Assembly: GCF_002903165.1 (NCBI RefSeq)
Contig: NZ_PPSK01000004.1
Span: forward strand, 267,483 to 331,482
Length of the DNA stretch: 64,000 bases
From: Halopseudomonas oceani
GTDB taxonomy: Bacteria; Pseudomonadota; Gammaproteobacteria; Pseudomonadales; Pseudomonadaceae
Reading direction: 5' to 3'
The number at the start of each line of letters is the position of its first letter. The first letter of the stretch is position 1. Positions 35,519 through 44,993 of this stretch are shown here, piece by piece. The notes under the pieces are model-generated. The model searched no databases, was not told the origin of the DNA, and saw nothing but the letters and a program-made list of their open reading frames with translations. The position numbers and the translations under genes were made by a program.

Positions 35519-36850
35519 TCAGCGGCGCTTCGGCGGGGCCAGACCATCCGACGACGTGACCACCTGGCCCACTGGCGGTCGCGACGGACGCTTGCCAGCC
35601 CTAGGCTTCTTCGACTTTGGTGCTGCCTTCTTGCCATCCTTTTTGCCGTCTTTCTTTTTCTTGCTGCCGACCGGCTTGCCGGATGCCTTGACCTTCTTCG
35701 GTCCCTTGAAACTGCCAGGCACTTCAGCCAGCAAGCGACGCTCGAACTGACGGCGCAGGTAACGTTCGATGCTCGACATCAAATTCCACTCGTGCGGGCA
35801 AACCAGCGAAATCGCCAGGCCTTCGGCACCCGCACGACCGGTACGACCAACTCGGTGCAGGTAGTCGTCGCCGCTGCGCGGCATGTCAAAGTTGACCACC
35901 CGATCCAGCTCAACGATATCCAGACCGCGAGCAGCAACATCAGTCGCGACCAGAATACCGTTGGCACCCTGTTTGAAGCGCTCGACAGCCATGTAGCGAT
36001 CTTTCTGATCCTTCTCGCCATGCAGCACGTACACGCGCAGATCCAGCGCACGCAGCACACCATTGATGCGATCCGCCATCACCCGGGTGTTGGTGAAGAC
36101 AATGGTTTTGCCCTCCCCCTGGTTCAGCATCAGCCATTTGAGCATGGCTTCCTTATGGGGATTGTCATCCGCGGGAATGACTTGCTGGGTAATGCTTGGG
36201 GTGTCATCACGAACCGAATTCAGCGCAAGAATCTGCGGCTCGGTCAGAACCGAATCGATCATCCGCTGCAGCCCTCGATTGCCTTTGGTCGCCGAGAACA
36301 GCATGGTCTGCCGCTGGTCCGGGCAGGCTGCAGCGAGCTTGCCAACATCCTCGGCGAAGCCCATGTCGAGCATCCGGTCCGCCTCATCAAGCACCAATGT
36401 CTGCACACTGCTCAATTCAAGATTGCCGGCAGTCAACTGCTCCAGCGCCCGGCCCGGTGTTGCCACGACGATATCCGGATTCTTGCGCAGGCGCGCAGCC
36501 TGCACGCGGAAATCCTCACCACCAGTGACCTGCTCAGCCTTGATGAACGTGAACTTTGCCAATGCGGCAATATCCTTCGACACCTGACGAGCCAGTTCGC
36601 GGGTCGGAACCAGAATCAGCCCCCGCGGGGCCAGCGGCTTGCTGTCGTCGGCGAGCAGTCGCTGCAGCATCGGCAGTACGAACGCAGCAGTCTTGCCGCT
36701 GCCCGTCTGAGCGATAACGTAAAGGTCCTTACCTTCGATCGCGGGCGGGATAGCTGCCGCCTGTACATCGGTGGGTTGCTGGAAGGAAAGCTCGGCGAGC
36801 GCCTTGAGTACGCGCTCGTGCAGATCAAATTGGCTGAACAATGAAGTCAC
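35519..36850 (-). CDS. DEAD-box RNA helicase (RhlE-like)
   Basis: A 443-aa ATP-dependent RNA helicase. The motifs appear in order: Q-motif FDLHERVLKALAELSFQQPTDVQ, Walker A AQTGSGKTAAF, PTRELARQ, ATPGRALEQL, VLDEADRMLDMGF (DEAD), FSATKG (SAT), and in domain 2 DVAARGLDI and HRVGRTGRAG. The C-terminal tail of about 60 residues is very Lys-rich, as in RNA-tethered helicases. I chose the GTG at 36850 (V/M-TSLFSQFDL), since upstream in-frame residues are not family-like; no strong SD is seen. Likely roles are ribosome assembly or RNA decay, especially in the cold. Confidence 0.9.
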   Translation of the reverse strand: MTSLFSQFDLHERVLKALAELSFQQPTDVQAAAIPPAIEGKDLYVIAQTGSGKTAAFVLPMLQRLLADDSKPLAPRGLILVPTRELARQVSKDIAALAKFTFIKAEQVTGGEDFRVQAARLRKNPDIVVATPGRALEQLTAGNLELSSVQTLVLDEADRMLDMGFAEDVGKLAAACPDQRQTMLFSATKGNRGLQRMIDSVLTEPQILALNSVRDDTPSITQQVIPADDNPHKEAMLKWLMLNQGEGKTIVFTNTRVMADRINGVLRALDLRVYVLHGEKDQKDRYMAVERFKQGANGILVATDVAARGLDIVELDRVVNFDMPRSGDDYLHRVGRTGRAGAEGLAISLVCPHEWNLMSSIERYLRRQFERRLLAEVPGSFKGPKKVKASGKPVGSKKKKDGKKDGKKAAPKSKKPRAGKRPSRPPVGQVVTSSDGLAPPKRR

Positions 36851-36928
36851 TCTGGAGTTCGGAAGGAAACAAAGCGCAAGTTTAGCAGAGTGGAGCCGTC
36901 TCCTCGCCGTCGGGGCCGCGCAACGCAT

Positions 36929-36957
36929 AAAAAAAGGGGATATCCGAAGATATCCCC
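36929..36957 (-). terminator. Terminator of module A (after DUF1329 gene)
   Basis: GGGGATATC-cgaa-GATATCCCC, perfect 9-bp stem followed on the minus strand by TTTTTTT; 32 nt after the stop at 36990. Confidence 0.9.
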
Positions 36958-36989
36958 TCAAACCCAAACATCTAAAGCAGCATCAGAAC

Positions 36990-38360
36990 TTAGCGGATAC
37001 CCGAAGCACGCAGGGCAGCCGGTGTGAACTGATTGTAGGTCGGCACATAGTCAAGGTCCGGAGCAGAAACCTCTTCGGTGTACATACCCAGTGCGATGTA
37101 ACGACCTGCCAGCAGGTCATACAGCGTTTCCAGCGCATAACCCGGAATCTGGTAGTCGTAGTTGAAGGACATGTGACCTTCACCCACGCGCCACAGCGTG
37201 CCACGACCGTCGTAATGATCCGCCAGCGTGATCATCCAGGAGTCTTCGTCCACAAAGAAGTTACGCTGAGCGTAGATGTGACGCTGACCTTCCTTGACGT
37301 TGCCCTGTACTTCCCACACGCGGTGCAGCTCGAAACGGGTGTAGTCCGGGTTGACGTGACCAGCCTGCAGAACGTCGGCGTACTGAACACCACGCTGGGT
37401 CAGCTTGCCACTGTTGTACGGAATGAAGACTTCCTTCTTGCCAACCAGCTTCCAGTTATAACGGTCAGGTGCACCGTTATACATCGCGAAGTTGTCGGAA
37501 GTACGCATACCGTCGGAGGCGGTACCCGGGCCGTCGTAGGCAACCTGCGGAGCACGACGTACACGGCGCTGACCAGCGTTGTATACCCATGCCATACGGG
37601 GCTCTTTCAGCTGATCCAGGCTATCGTGTACCAGCAGTACGTTACCTGCCAGACGCGCCGGAGCGTTTACACGCTGCTTGAAGAACAGCAGGGTGTTCGG
37701 CATGGTCGACTCGTCGACGTCAGCCATTTGCTGCGGGTAGCCTACTTCTTCTTCCAGCTTGATCAGGGTGAACGACCCGTTGGTCTGCGGCATGGCCTGC
37801 ATGTACCAGCGGTGGGCGTTCAGACGATAGCGGGTGTTGTGGTTCCAGATAACCTCTGCACCGGACTTCGGAATCGGGAACGCGAAGGTACCGTGACTGA
37901 AGTTGGAGATACCGTCACCGCCGTTAACCAGCTTGGCCTGACCGGCCGAAGCCTTGACCTGATCGTAAACGTCCTGCGGGTAGCCTACCGAACGGTGGGT
38001 TACATAAACCGGCATGCGGAAGGTTTCCGGATAACGCTCGAACATGGCGATCTGACCAGGAGTCAGATTGTCACGGTACTGCTGATAGTTCTGAGCAGTG
38101 ATCACGAACTCCGGCTGCTCACCCTCATAGGGGCTTTCATAAAAGTTATCTTCGAGGCGCTTACCAGCATCTCTCGGCAGGCCACCAGTCCATTCCGGAA
38201 TGGTACCGGCGGCGTTACCGGCCTTCTCCGCACCGATTGGTGTCAGGGAAGCACCCAGCTGATCGATTTCAGCCTGGGTCAGAGTTTGCGCCATTACAGA
38301 GGATGCCATCAGGCTCAGAGCCAGACCACCGACACCCATCAGAGTTTGTTGCATACGCAT
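36990..38360 (-). CDS. DUF1329 periplasmic protein, module A
   Basis: A 456-aa DUF1329 (PF07044) protein with a Sec signal peptide (residues 1-24, cleaved after VMA) and mature start QTLTQAEIDQLG. Conserved blocks include AGTIPEWTGGLP, FRMPVYVTHRSVGYPQ, RRAPQVAYDGPGTASDG and YDGRGTLWRVGEGH. The fold is LolA/LolB-like by family knowledge, which suggests handling of a lipidic molecule in the periplasm. It follows the DUF1302 barrel by 29 bp and ends at a terminator. A near copy lies at 41774-43144 (by eye well above 80% identical). Confidence 0.9.
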   Translation of the reverse strand: MRMQQTLMGVGGLALSLMASSVMAQTLTQAEIDQLGASLTPIGAEKAGNAAGTIPEWTGGLPRDAGKRLEDNFYESPYEGEQPEFVITAQNYQQYRDNLTPGQIAMFERYPETFRMPVYVTHRSVGYPQDVYDQVKASAGQAKLVNGGDGISNFSHGTFAFPIPKSGAEVIWNHNTRYRLNAHRWYMQAMPQTNGSFTLIKLEEEVGYPQQMADVDESTMPNTLLFFKQRVNAPARLAGNVLLVHDSLDQLKEPRMAWVYNAGQRRVRRAPQVAYDGPGTASDGMRTSDNFAMYNGAPDRYNWKLVGKKEVFIPYNSGKLTQRGVQYADVLQAGHVNPDYTRFELHRVWEVQGNVKEGQRHIYAQRNFFVDEDSWMITLADHYDGRGTLWRVGEGHMSFNYDYQIPGYALETLYDLLAGRYIALGMYTEEVSAPDLDYVPTYNQFTPAALRASGIR

Positions 38361-38389
38361 ATTGTTATTTCTCCTTATGGCCTGTCTGA

Positions 38390-40219
38390 TCAGAAGCTTA
38401 CGCTGAAGCTGACGGCCGCAAAGTCGCGGTCAACGGCGGTGTTGTACTTGCCGTCGAAGAAGTTGGTGTAGCTAATGCTGGCGTTGTACTTGTTCGCGTA
38501 GTCTGCATCGAGACCGATGCTCACAGACTTGGCACCTTCAGTGAAGTTGGGGCCGTAACCGTCAACGTCATGCGACCAGGCCAGAGTCGGGCTCAAGTTA
38601 ATGCCGGCAATCACGTTGCTGTAATCCAGCTTCGCACGAACACGGTAACCCCAAGACCAATCAGTGTAGAAACCGTCGTTTTCACACCAGCTGTTCTGAT
38701 AACCCTCGGATGCATCGTTACCCGCTTGGGAGGAGCAGGTGCCATCGGCGTACGGGCTCTGCCCAAACAGTGAGTCACGACCGTATCTGGTGTCACCAGC
38801 ATCATTGCCGATTCCACCGATGTAGTTGACACCAGCCTCACCTACCAGCGCCAGGCGGCTAGCGCCCAAGACACGCTCAATGAACCTAATCGCAGTAACC
38901 TGCGCTTGATAAAACTCTTTCCGGTCGTAACCTTGAATGTAGTCCTGCGCACCATATACAACGCCGCGATGGATGTTGTCAGAGTTCAACAGGGCAGTAC
39001 GGCTCATGTCACCGGTGTTGATCTGCATCGGCATATTCGGACGGTAGCTAAACTCACCACCAAGGGATGTGCCTGCAACAGAGGTCTGGAAACTTACCCC
39101 GTACAGACGAATATCCTCGGGATACTCAAAGAAATACCCAGCACCGCCCAGAGCCCCGTCCAAACCTTGGACAATACCGGCCGGACCTTCCCCTGAAAGA
39201 ACCCCGCCAAAGGTGTTACTGTAAATCGGGGTACGACTATGGTAGTTCATGGCGTAAAAGCCAAACTCGGAATCATTCAGCTCAGGCACGAACCAGCGCA
39301 GAGCGACACCAAATTGCCCTTCATCCTTGGCTTCGCGGTCCTTTTCTGATCGCACGATATAGTCAGCAAGAGCTGCCTGCCCAAAACCACCGGTACCGAG
39401 TGCAGGGTCGCCTTGAGGAAGGTCTGGACCAGAGGCAACCAAACGGTCTGTACACCCGGTCGCCAAAGTATCAGCACCGAAGAAGGTACCGCAGTTATCA
39501 ATTGCGTAAGGGTGCCACTTCAACTGATAAAAGGCTTCCAGACTCAAGTTTTCGGTCAAGCCCTGGGAGATATACAGCATCTCGACCGGCAGCAGACCTT
39601 CCTTGATCTCGGCACCCGGACGACGGAAAGCAGCCACGTCGATCGGGTTGATGGAGTTGATGGAGTTACCGATAAAGGTGGACTCACCCCAGCTAACTAC
39701 CTGGCGGCCCAGACGGACGTTACCTGGATTGTTGCCAATAAAGTAGTTGTGATACACGAAGGCGTCGAGCAGCGCTACACCAGCGCCCTTAACCAGCGGC
39801 GGACGGCCGGAGTCGTCGATGTCATAAAATTCCTGACTACCGTCTTTGGTCTCAAAGTCGTACCAGTACTTGCCGCGAACAAAGGCGCCAGAGTCTCCAT
39901 AGCGCAGCTCGAGATCATGCACGCCACGGAAGATCTTGGAGAAAATATCGCCCTTCTCATAGTTCAGTCGACCATCGTCGGAGGTGCGAGCAACAGCTTT
40001 GCCACCTTGGGGCTTGCCATCAACAGAAGTGGCGTTATGAATAAAGCGCTTGTCAGCATCAGCCGTAGAAACGCTCATACCAATGGAGATCTGCGAGTCC
40101 AGTTGGCCCTGAACGTCACCAATATTGAAGTTAACTGCCCCAGCCGATCCAGAGAAACTGGCCAAGCCGATTGCCAGCGGCAACGCGGCAAGAGACCAAG
40201 CATGCATTTTTTTTGTCAT
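38390..40219 (-). CDS. DUF1302 outer-membrane protein, module A
   Basis: A 609-aa DUF1302 (PF06980) protein, predicted outer-membrane beta-barrel. A signal peptide (residues 1-28, MTKKMHAWSLAALPLAIG...) precedes the mature start VNFNIGDVQGQLDSQISIG. The protein ends in an aromatic/Phe C-terminus (FAAVSFSVSF), the sorting signal of barrel proteins. It has paired Cys in loop segments (CGTFFG, CTDR). These genes pair with DUF1329 and, in other pseudomonads, with RND-type transporters and Ycf48-like proteins; none of the latter are here. Transport of hydrophobic compounds is inferred. Confidence 0.88.
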   Translation of the reverse strand: MTKKMHAWSLAALPLAIGLASFSGSAGAVNFNIGDVQGQLDSQISIGMSVSTADADKRFIHNATSVDGKPQGGKAVARTSDDGRLNYEKGDIFSKIFRGVHDLELRYGDSGAFVRGKYWYDFETKDGSQEFYDIDDSGRPPLVKGAGVALLDAFVYHNYFIGNNPGNVRLGRQVVSWGESTFIGNSINSINPIDVAAFRRPGAEIKEGLLPVEMLYISQGLTENLSLEAFYQLKWHPYAIDNCGTFFGADTLATGCTDRLVASGPDLPQGDPALGTGGFGQAALADYIVRSEKDREAKDEGQFGVALRWFVPELNDSEFGFYAMNYHSRTPIYSNTFGGVLSGEGPAGIVQGLDGALGGAGYFFEYPEDIRLYGVSFQTSVAGTSLGGEFSYRPNMPMQINTGDMSRTALLNSDNIHRGVVYGAQDYIQGYDRKEFYQAQVTAIRFIERVLGASRLALVGEAGVNYIGGIGNDAGDTRYGRDSLFGQSPYADGTCSSQAGNDASEGYQNSWCENDGFYTDWSWGYRVRAKLDYSNVIAGINLSPTLAWSHDVDGYGPNFTEGAKSVSIGLDADYANKYNASISYTNFFDGKYNTAVDRDFAAVSFSVSF

Positions 40220-40285
40220 TGTGCTGCTCCGTTAGATTTGAATCATGGGTTCGAGACGACGCAAGCCGTCTAGCACCGGAACCAA

Positions 40286-40405
40286 GTCTGTCACGAGATC
40301 AGAGCGCGATTTGGCCGATTCGGACGAGTTTTTTGGCCGAAAGGGACATTCACGCTCTGAATACCCTTGATCCAAAGCCCGCAATTATCCGTTGCATAAT
40401 TTTGC
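40286..40405. promoter_or_regulatory. Divergent control region of module A with motifs shared with module B
   Basis: Three stretches recur in the module B gap in the same order: GTCTGTCACGAG (40286-40297), GGACATTCAC (40344-40353) and CGTTGCATAATTTTGC (40390-40405; module B has three extra bases inside). Conservation in otherwise diverged DNA suggests regulator or promoter sites. Confidence 0.5.
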
Positions 40406-40481
40406 ACAATGGGTGTTTGTGTTTTATTGTTAACGCCACTTGCAGTCGATCAAAATAATAAAACAAAGGCGTCTTAAGCCA

Positions 40482-41525
40482 ATGACTTCACAGAACCATG
40501 CTCTTTCTTCAGAGCGCGTGCACGAGCGCTGCTTCTGGGCGCAGGGGATAGCCCAGGGACTTGAGCTATACGGCAAGAGCGTCCGCGATTTACCGTCGGA
40601 CCTGCGCCAGCATTGCAAGCTGACAGACCTTAGTCAGACCCACGTCAGTCAGAGCGACATGAATCGCCTCTGGAACGCCGCAGCCAAGCTCTCTCAGGAT
40701 GAGTGCTTCGGATTGCGTATGGGCCGCCATTATCAATCCAACACACTGTCACTGCTCGGCCTCGCGGCCGCATCGAGCGAAACGCTGGGTGACGCGATAC
40801 AGCGCCTGATTCGATTCATGCCTGTTTTCAGCAGCCAGGTCCAGCTGTATTCAGTTGAAGACGACCAATACCTGACCCTCTACTTTCAGCCCCGTGGAAA
40901 CCCGCACCCATTGCACATGGAAGCGGTAATGAGCCAGTGCAACAAGATCTGGGAAGGACTGGGCATTGGCAAAGCCTCTCTGATGCTTGAAAGCCGACTG
41001 ACAAGCGAACACGAGCGCAATCGCGATCTATGTGAAACCCTGCTTGGCAGTCGAGTGCGCCTGGGGGCCAAGCGAATGTCGTTCCGCCTCAATCGGGGCC
41101 TGCTACGCACTTCCTTGCCCAGCGCCGATGCCTTTCTGCGCAAACGCCTGGACGCCTCTCTGGAAGACATGCTCAGCGACCTGCCCAATCTGGACTTCGC
41201 CGAACAGGTCAAGCAGCGCATCCGCGTACTGGTATCCGAGCGTGAAGTGTCCGAAGAGCTGGTTGCCACTCCTTTTAACATGAGCCCGCGACACCTGCGC
41301 CGCAAGCTGAGTGAAACCCGTACCACCTATGAAAAGCTGCTGGATGAAGTGCGCATGGAGCTGGCGATCCGCCTTATAAAGGAAGGGAAGCTCAATCTCG
41401 GACGCATTGCCTTCGAGCTGGGCTTTCTCGACCCAAGCAGCTTCACCCGCGCATTCCGCCGCTGGACTGGCATGAGCCCAACCAGCTTCCGCAGTCAGGC
41501 CAATCAGACCGCGATACCCTCCTGA
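40482..41525 (+). CDS. AraC-family regulator with arabinose-binding-like N-domain, module A
   Basis: A 347-aa AraC regulator of the long type. The N-terminal PF12625-like domain (about residues 15-215, including LLGLAAASSETLGDAIQRL) precedes a C-terminal double HTH (TPFNMSPRHLRRKLSETRTTYEKLLDEVR; RIAFELGFLDPSSFTRAFRRWTGMSP). The ATG at 40482 is preferred over an upstream TTG (40440). It is divergent from the DUF1302-DUF1329 pair and probably activates it. Its paralogue at 45470 is much more diverged than the structural genes are. Confidence 0.87.
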   Translation: MTSQNHALSSERVHERCFWAQGIAQGLELYGKSVRDLPSDLRQHCKLTDLSQTHVSQSDMNRLWNAAAKLSQDECFGLRMGRHYQSNTLSLLGLAAASSETLGDAIQRLIRFMPVFSSQVQLYSVEDDQYLTLYFQPRGNPHPLHMEAVMSQCNKIWEGLGIGKASLMLESRLTSEHERNRDLCETLLGSRVRLGAKRMSFRLNRGLLRTSLPSADAFLRKRLDASLEDMLSDLPNLDFAEQVKQRIRVLVSEREVSEELVATPFNMSPRHLRRKLSETRTTYEKLLDEVRMELAIRLIKEGKLNLGRIAFELGFLDPSSFTRAFRRWTGMSPTSFRSQANQTAIPS

Positions 41526-41723
41526 GCGACCCGGGGCAAAGACATCATGTCAGCGCCCCATCCTTCCGACGCCGCCGTTGGCGCAACCGCCCAAAGCAAA
41601 TCCTTGAGCACCCACACCAGAGACAAGGCCCAATGCGGCCCATGAGCACGATCAGTGTTCCTCAGCAACGTGCCCCTTTGCGAATGGCAGGATGGCCGCC
41701 AGCAAAGTACAGGGCCCGAAGAC

Positions 41724-41749
41724 AAAAAAAGGGAGCCTTTCGGCTCCCT
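41724..41749 (-). terminator. Terminator of module B (bidirectional)
   Basis: GGGAGCC-tttc-GGCTCCC with TTTTTTT on the minus strand and a T-rich run on the plus strand; it can serve both the DUF1329 gene of module B and the AraC gene of module A. Confidence 0.88.
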
Positions 41750-41773
41750 TCTTTCTACTGCGACCAGCTTGAC

Positions 41774-43144
41774 TCAGCGAACACCGGAAGCACGTAGTGC
41801 GGCCGGAGTGAACTGGGTATAGCTCGGGTCGAAGTCATACTGCGGCGCAGAGTTTTCTTCGGTGTACATACCCAGAGCAATGTAACGACCTGCCAGCAGG
41901 TCATACAGTGTCTCGATGGCGTAACCCGGGATCTTCTGCTGATAGTTGAAGCCAAGGTGACCTTCACCTACACGCCACAGGGTGCCGCGACCGTCGTAAT
42001 GGTCAGCCAGGCTGATCATCCAGGAGTCTTCGTCAACGAAGAAATTACGCTGGGCGTAAATGTGACGTTGACCTTCCTTCACGTTGCCCTGAACTTCCCA
42101 AACGCGATGCAGCTCAAAGCGGGTGTAGTCGGGGTTGATGTGACCAGCTTGCAGCACATCAGCGTATTGAACGCCCGGTACGGTCAGCTTGCCGCTGTTG
42201 TACGGAATGTAGATCTCTTTCTTGCCAACCAGCGTCCAGTTGTAACGGTCAGGCGCACCGTTATACATGGAGAAGTTGTCAGAAGTACGCATCCCGTCAG
42301 AAGCGGTACCTGGACCGTCGTAGGCAACCTGAGGTGCACGACGAACGCGACGCTGACCGGCGTTGTAGACCCAAGCCATACGCGGCTCTTTCAGCTGATC
42401 GAGACTATCGTGTACCAGCAGGACGTTACCCGCCAAACGCGCAGGCGCACTTACGCGCTGCTTGAAGAACAGCAGGGTGTTCGGCATGGAGGAGGCGTCC
42501 ACATCCGACATCTGCTCGGGGTAACCCACTTCTTCTTCCATCTTGATCAGAGTGAACGAACCGTTGGTCTGCGGCATGGCCTGCATGTACCAACGGTGGA
42601 CGTTCAGGCGATAACGGGTGTTGTGGTTCCACACTACCTCAGCACCGGACTTCGGAATCGGGAAAGCAAATGAGCCGTGTGCGAAGTTGGAAATACCGTC
42701 GCCGCCATTGACCAGCTTGGCCTGACCGGCAGTTGCCTTGACCTGATCATAGACAGACTGCGGGAAGCCCACAGAACGCTGGGTCTGGTAGATCGGCATG
42801 CGGAAGGTTTCCGGATAACGCTCGAACAAAGCGATTTGGCCCGGAGTCAGGTTAGCCTTGTACTGCTCCAGGTTCTGAGCAGTGATCACGAACTCCGGCT
42901 GGTCGTCCTTATAAGGACTTTCCAAGAAGTTGTTCGGCAGGGACTGGCCCGCGTCGGTCGGCAAGCCACCGGTCCAGGCCGGAATGGTGCCAGACGCATT
43001 GCCAGCCTTCTCTGCGCCGATCGGCGTTAGAGAAGTACCCAGCTGATCGATTTCAGCCTGGGTCAGAGTTTGCGCCATTACAGAGGATGCCATCAGGCTC
43101 AGAGCCAGACCACCAGTACCCATCAGAGTTTGTTGCATACGCAT
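41774..43144 (-). CDS. DUF1329 periplasmic protein, module B
   Basis: A 456-aa protein of the same length as the module A copy, with nearly the same signal peptide and mature start (QTLTQAEIDQLG). Differences are scattered substitutions, for example AGQSLPNNFLESPY in place of AGKRLEDNFYESPY near residue 65-80 and a changed C-terminus. A 78-nt stretch at 43037-43114 (signal-peptide region) is identical to 38253-38330, in contrast to frequent synonymous changes elsewhere, which suggests gene conversion. Function as for module A. Confidence 0.9.
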   Translation of the reverse strand: MRMQQTLMGTGGLALSLMASSVMAQTLTQAEIDQLGTSLTPIGAEKAGNASGTIPAWTGGLPTDAGQSLPNNFLESPYKDDQPEFVITAQNLEQYKANLTPGQIALFERYPETFRMPIYQTQRSVGFPQSVYDQVKATAGQAKLVNGGDGISNFAHGSFAFPIPKSGAEVVWNHNTRYRLNVHRWYMQAMPQTNGSFTLIKMEEEVGYPEQMSDVDASSMPNTLLFFKQRVSAPARLAGNVLLVHDSLDQLKEPRMAWVYNAGQRRVRRAPQVAYDGPGTASDGMRTSDNFSMYNGAPDRYNWTLVGKKEIYIPYNSGKLTVPGVQYADVLQAGHINPDYTRFELHRVWEVQGNVKEGQRHIYAQRNFFVDEDSWMISLADHYDGRGTLWRVGEGHLGFNYQQKIPGYAIETLYDLLAGRYIALGMYTEENSAPQYDFDPSYTQFTPAALRASGVR

Positions 43145-43169
43145 AATTGTTGTTCTCCTGTGGTCAGTC

Positions 43170-44993
43170 TTAGAAGCTTACGCTGAAGCTGACTGACGCA
43201 AAGTCACGGTCAACGGCGGTGTTGTACTTGCCGTCGAAGAAGTCGGTGTAGCTGATGCTGGCGTTGTACTTGTTGCCGTAGTCAGCATTCAGACCAACGC
43301 TGATTGCCTTGGCGTCTTCAGTGAAGTTCGGGCCGTAGCCTTCCACGTCGTGCGACCAGGACAGGTTCGGGCTCAGGTTGATACCGGCAATGACGTTGCT
43401 GTAATCCAGCGTCGCACGGATGCGGTAGCCAGAAGACCAGGAAGTGTAGAAACCGTCGTTCTCACACCAACTATTCCGATACTTCGAGGTCGAAGTTTGA
43501 GCAGAAGCACACTGCCCCGCAACCACACCAGCAGGAAGAGAACCTTCATCTCCGTTGTAAGGACTTTGTCCGAACAGCGAGTCACGACCAAACTTAACAT
43601 CTCCGAGACCACCGATGTAGTTCACGCCGGCCTCACCAACCAGTGAAAGACGGCTAGCACCCAGCACGCGATCAAAGAACTGAATGACACTAACTTGTGC
43701 CTGCCAGAATTCCTTGCGCTCATAACCCTGAATGTAGGATCCGAGGGCAGCGCCGTTGTAGTCGCGGTGGGTGTTATCAGCGCCAAGCTGCAGTGCAGTA
43801 CGGCTCATGTCACCGGTATTGATCTGCATCGGCATGTTCGGGCGGTAACTGATTTCACCACCGACGGAGGCTCCAGCAACGGAAGTCTGGAAGCTCACGC
43901 CATACAGACGGATATCTTCTGGGTACTCGAAAAAGTAGCCAGCAGGACCAACCACACCATCGATACCGGGGACACCGCTGGCCCCTGGCACAGCACCGCC
44001 ACCAGCGATGTTCGAATAGATGGGAGTGCGGCTATGGTAGTTCATTGCATAGAAGCCAAACTCCGAATCGTTCAGCTCCGGCACAAACCAGCGGAATGCC
44101 ACACCAAACTGCCCTTCGTCTTTTGCTTCCTGGTCCTTTTTAGCGCGCACGATGTAGCGGCTAAGCCCCGGGTTATATGGCCAACCAGTGCTCAGGTTAG
44201 GATTACCCTGCTCCCAGTCAACGCCATTAACAACCAAGCGGTCTACACAGCCTTTTGCCAGGGTATCTGAACCAAAAAATGTACCGCAGTTGTCCAGAAC
44301 GGTCGGAGCCCACTTAAGCTGATAGAAGGCTTCCACGCTCAGATTTTCGGTCAGGCCCTGAGAGAGGTAAAGCATTTCAACGGGCAGCAGACCTTCTTTC
44401 AGCTCAGCACCCGGGCGCCGCAGAGCAGCCACGTCAATCGGATTGATGGAGTTGATGGAGTTCTGAATGAAGGTAGACTCACCCCAGCTGACAACCTGGC
44501 GACCAAGACGAACGTTACCTGGGTTGTTGCCGATAAAATAGTTGTGATAGACGAACGCGTCGAGCAACGCTACACCAGCGCCCTTCTGCAGCGGATCACG
44601 ACCGGAATCGTCGATATCATAGAAGCTTTGGTGACCGTCTTTGGTTTCAAAATCATACCAGTACTTGCCACGGAAGAAGGCACCGGAGTCGCCGTAGCGC
44701 AGTTCCAGATCGTGTACACCACGGAAGATTTTGGAGAAGACATCACCGGAACCATAGTTCTGGCGACCATCATCAGAGGTACGAGCCACAGCGTAGCCGC
44801 CATTTTCCACAGAGATAAAACGACTATCAGCATTCTGCGTCGACATGCTCACGCCAACGGACAGCTGAGAGTCCAGTTGAGCTTCGACTTCACCGATATT
44901 GAAAGCTACTGCGTTTGCAGAGCCAGAGAAAGTGGCCATGCCAATCGCCAGAGGCAATGCGGCAAGAGACCAGCCATGCATTTTTTTTGTCAT
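43170..44993 (-). CDS. DUF1302 outer-membrane protein, module B
   Basis: A 607-aa predicted outer-membrane barrel. I set the start at ATG 44993 (MTKKMHGWSL), equivalent to the module A start and with GGAGCA upstream; the frame runs further 5' but without homology. The signal peptide, mature N-terminus (VAFNIGEVEAQLDSQLSVG) and Phe-ending C-terminus (FASVSFSVSF) match its paralogue. Variable segments are clustered, e.g. VNGVDWEQGNPNLSTGWPY against SGPDLPQGDPALGTGGFG, and are probably surface loops that set ligand choice. Confidence 0.88.
   Translation of the reverse strand: MTKKMHGWSLAALPLAIGMATFSGSANAVAFNIGEVEAQLDSQLSVGVSMSTQNADSRFISVENGGYAVARTSDDGRQNYGSGDVFSKIFRGVHDLELRYGDSGAFFRGKYWYDFETKDGHQSFYDIDDSGRDPLQKGAGVALLDAFVYHNYFIGNNPGNVRLGRQVVSWGESTFIQNSINSINPIDVAALRRPGAELKEGLLPVEMLYLSQGLTENLSVEAFYQLKWAPTVLDNCGTFFGSDTLAKGCVDRLVVNGVDWEQGNPNLSTGWPYNPGLSRYIVRAKKDQEAKDEGQFGVAFRWFVPELNDSEFGFYAMNYHSRTPIYSNIAGGGAVPGASGVPGIDGVVGPAGYFFEYPEDIRLYGVSFQTSVAGASVGGEISYRPNMPMQINTGDMSRTALQLGADNTHRDYNGAALGSYIQGYERKEFWQAQVSVIQFFDRVLGASRLSLVGEAGVNYIGGLGDVKFGRDSLFGQSPYNGDEGSLPAGVVAGQCASAQTSTSKYRNSWCENDGFYTSWSSGYRIRATLDYSNVIAGINLSPNLSWSHDVEGYGPNFTEDAKAISVGLNADYGNKYNASISYTDFFDGKYNTAVDRDFASVSFSVSF

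Noticed and set aside
36771..38471. Long plus-strand open frame (566 codons) antisense to the DUF1329 gene
   Set aside because: No recognisable domains, no ribosome site, and it mirrors a strongly supported family gene; high GC produces such antisense frames.
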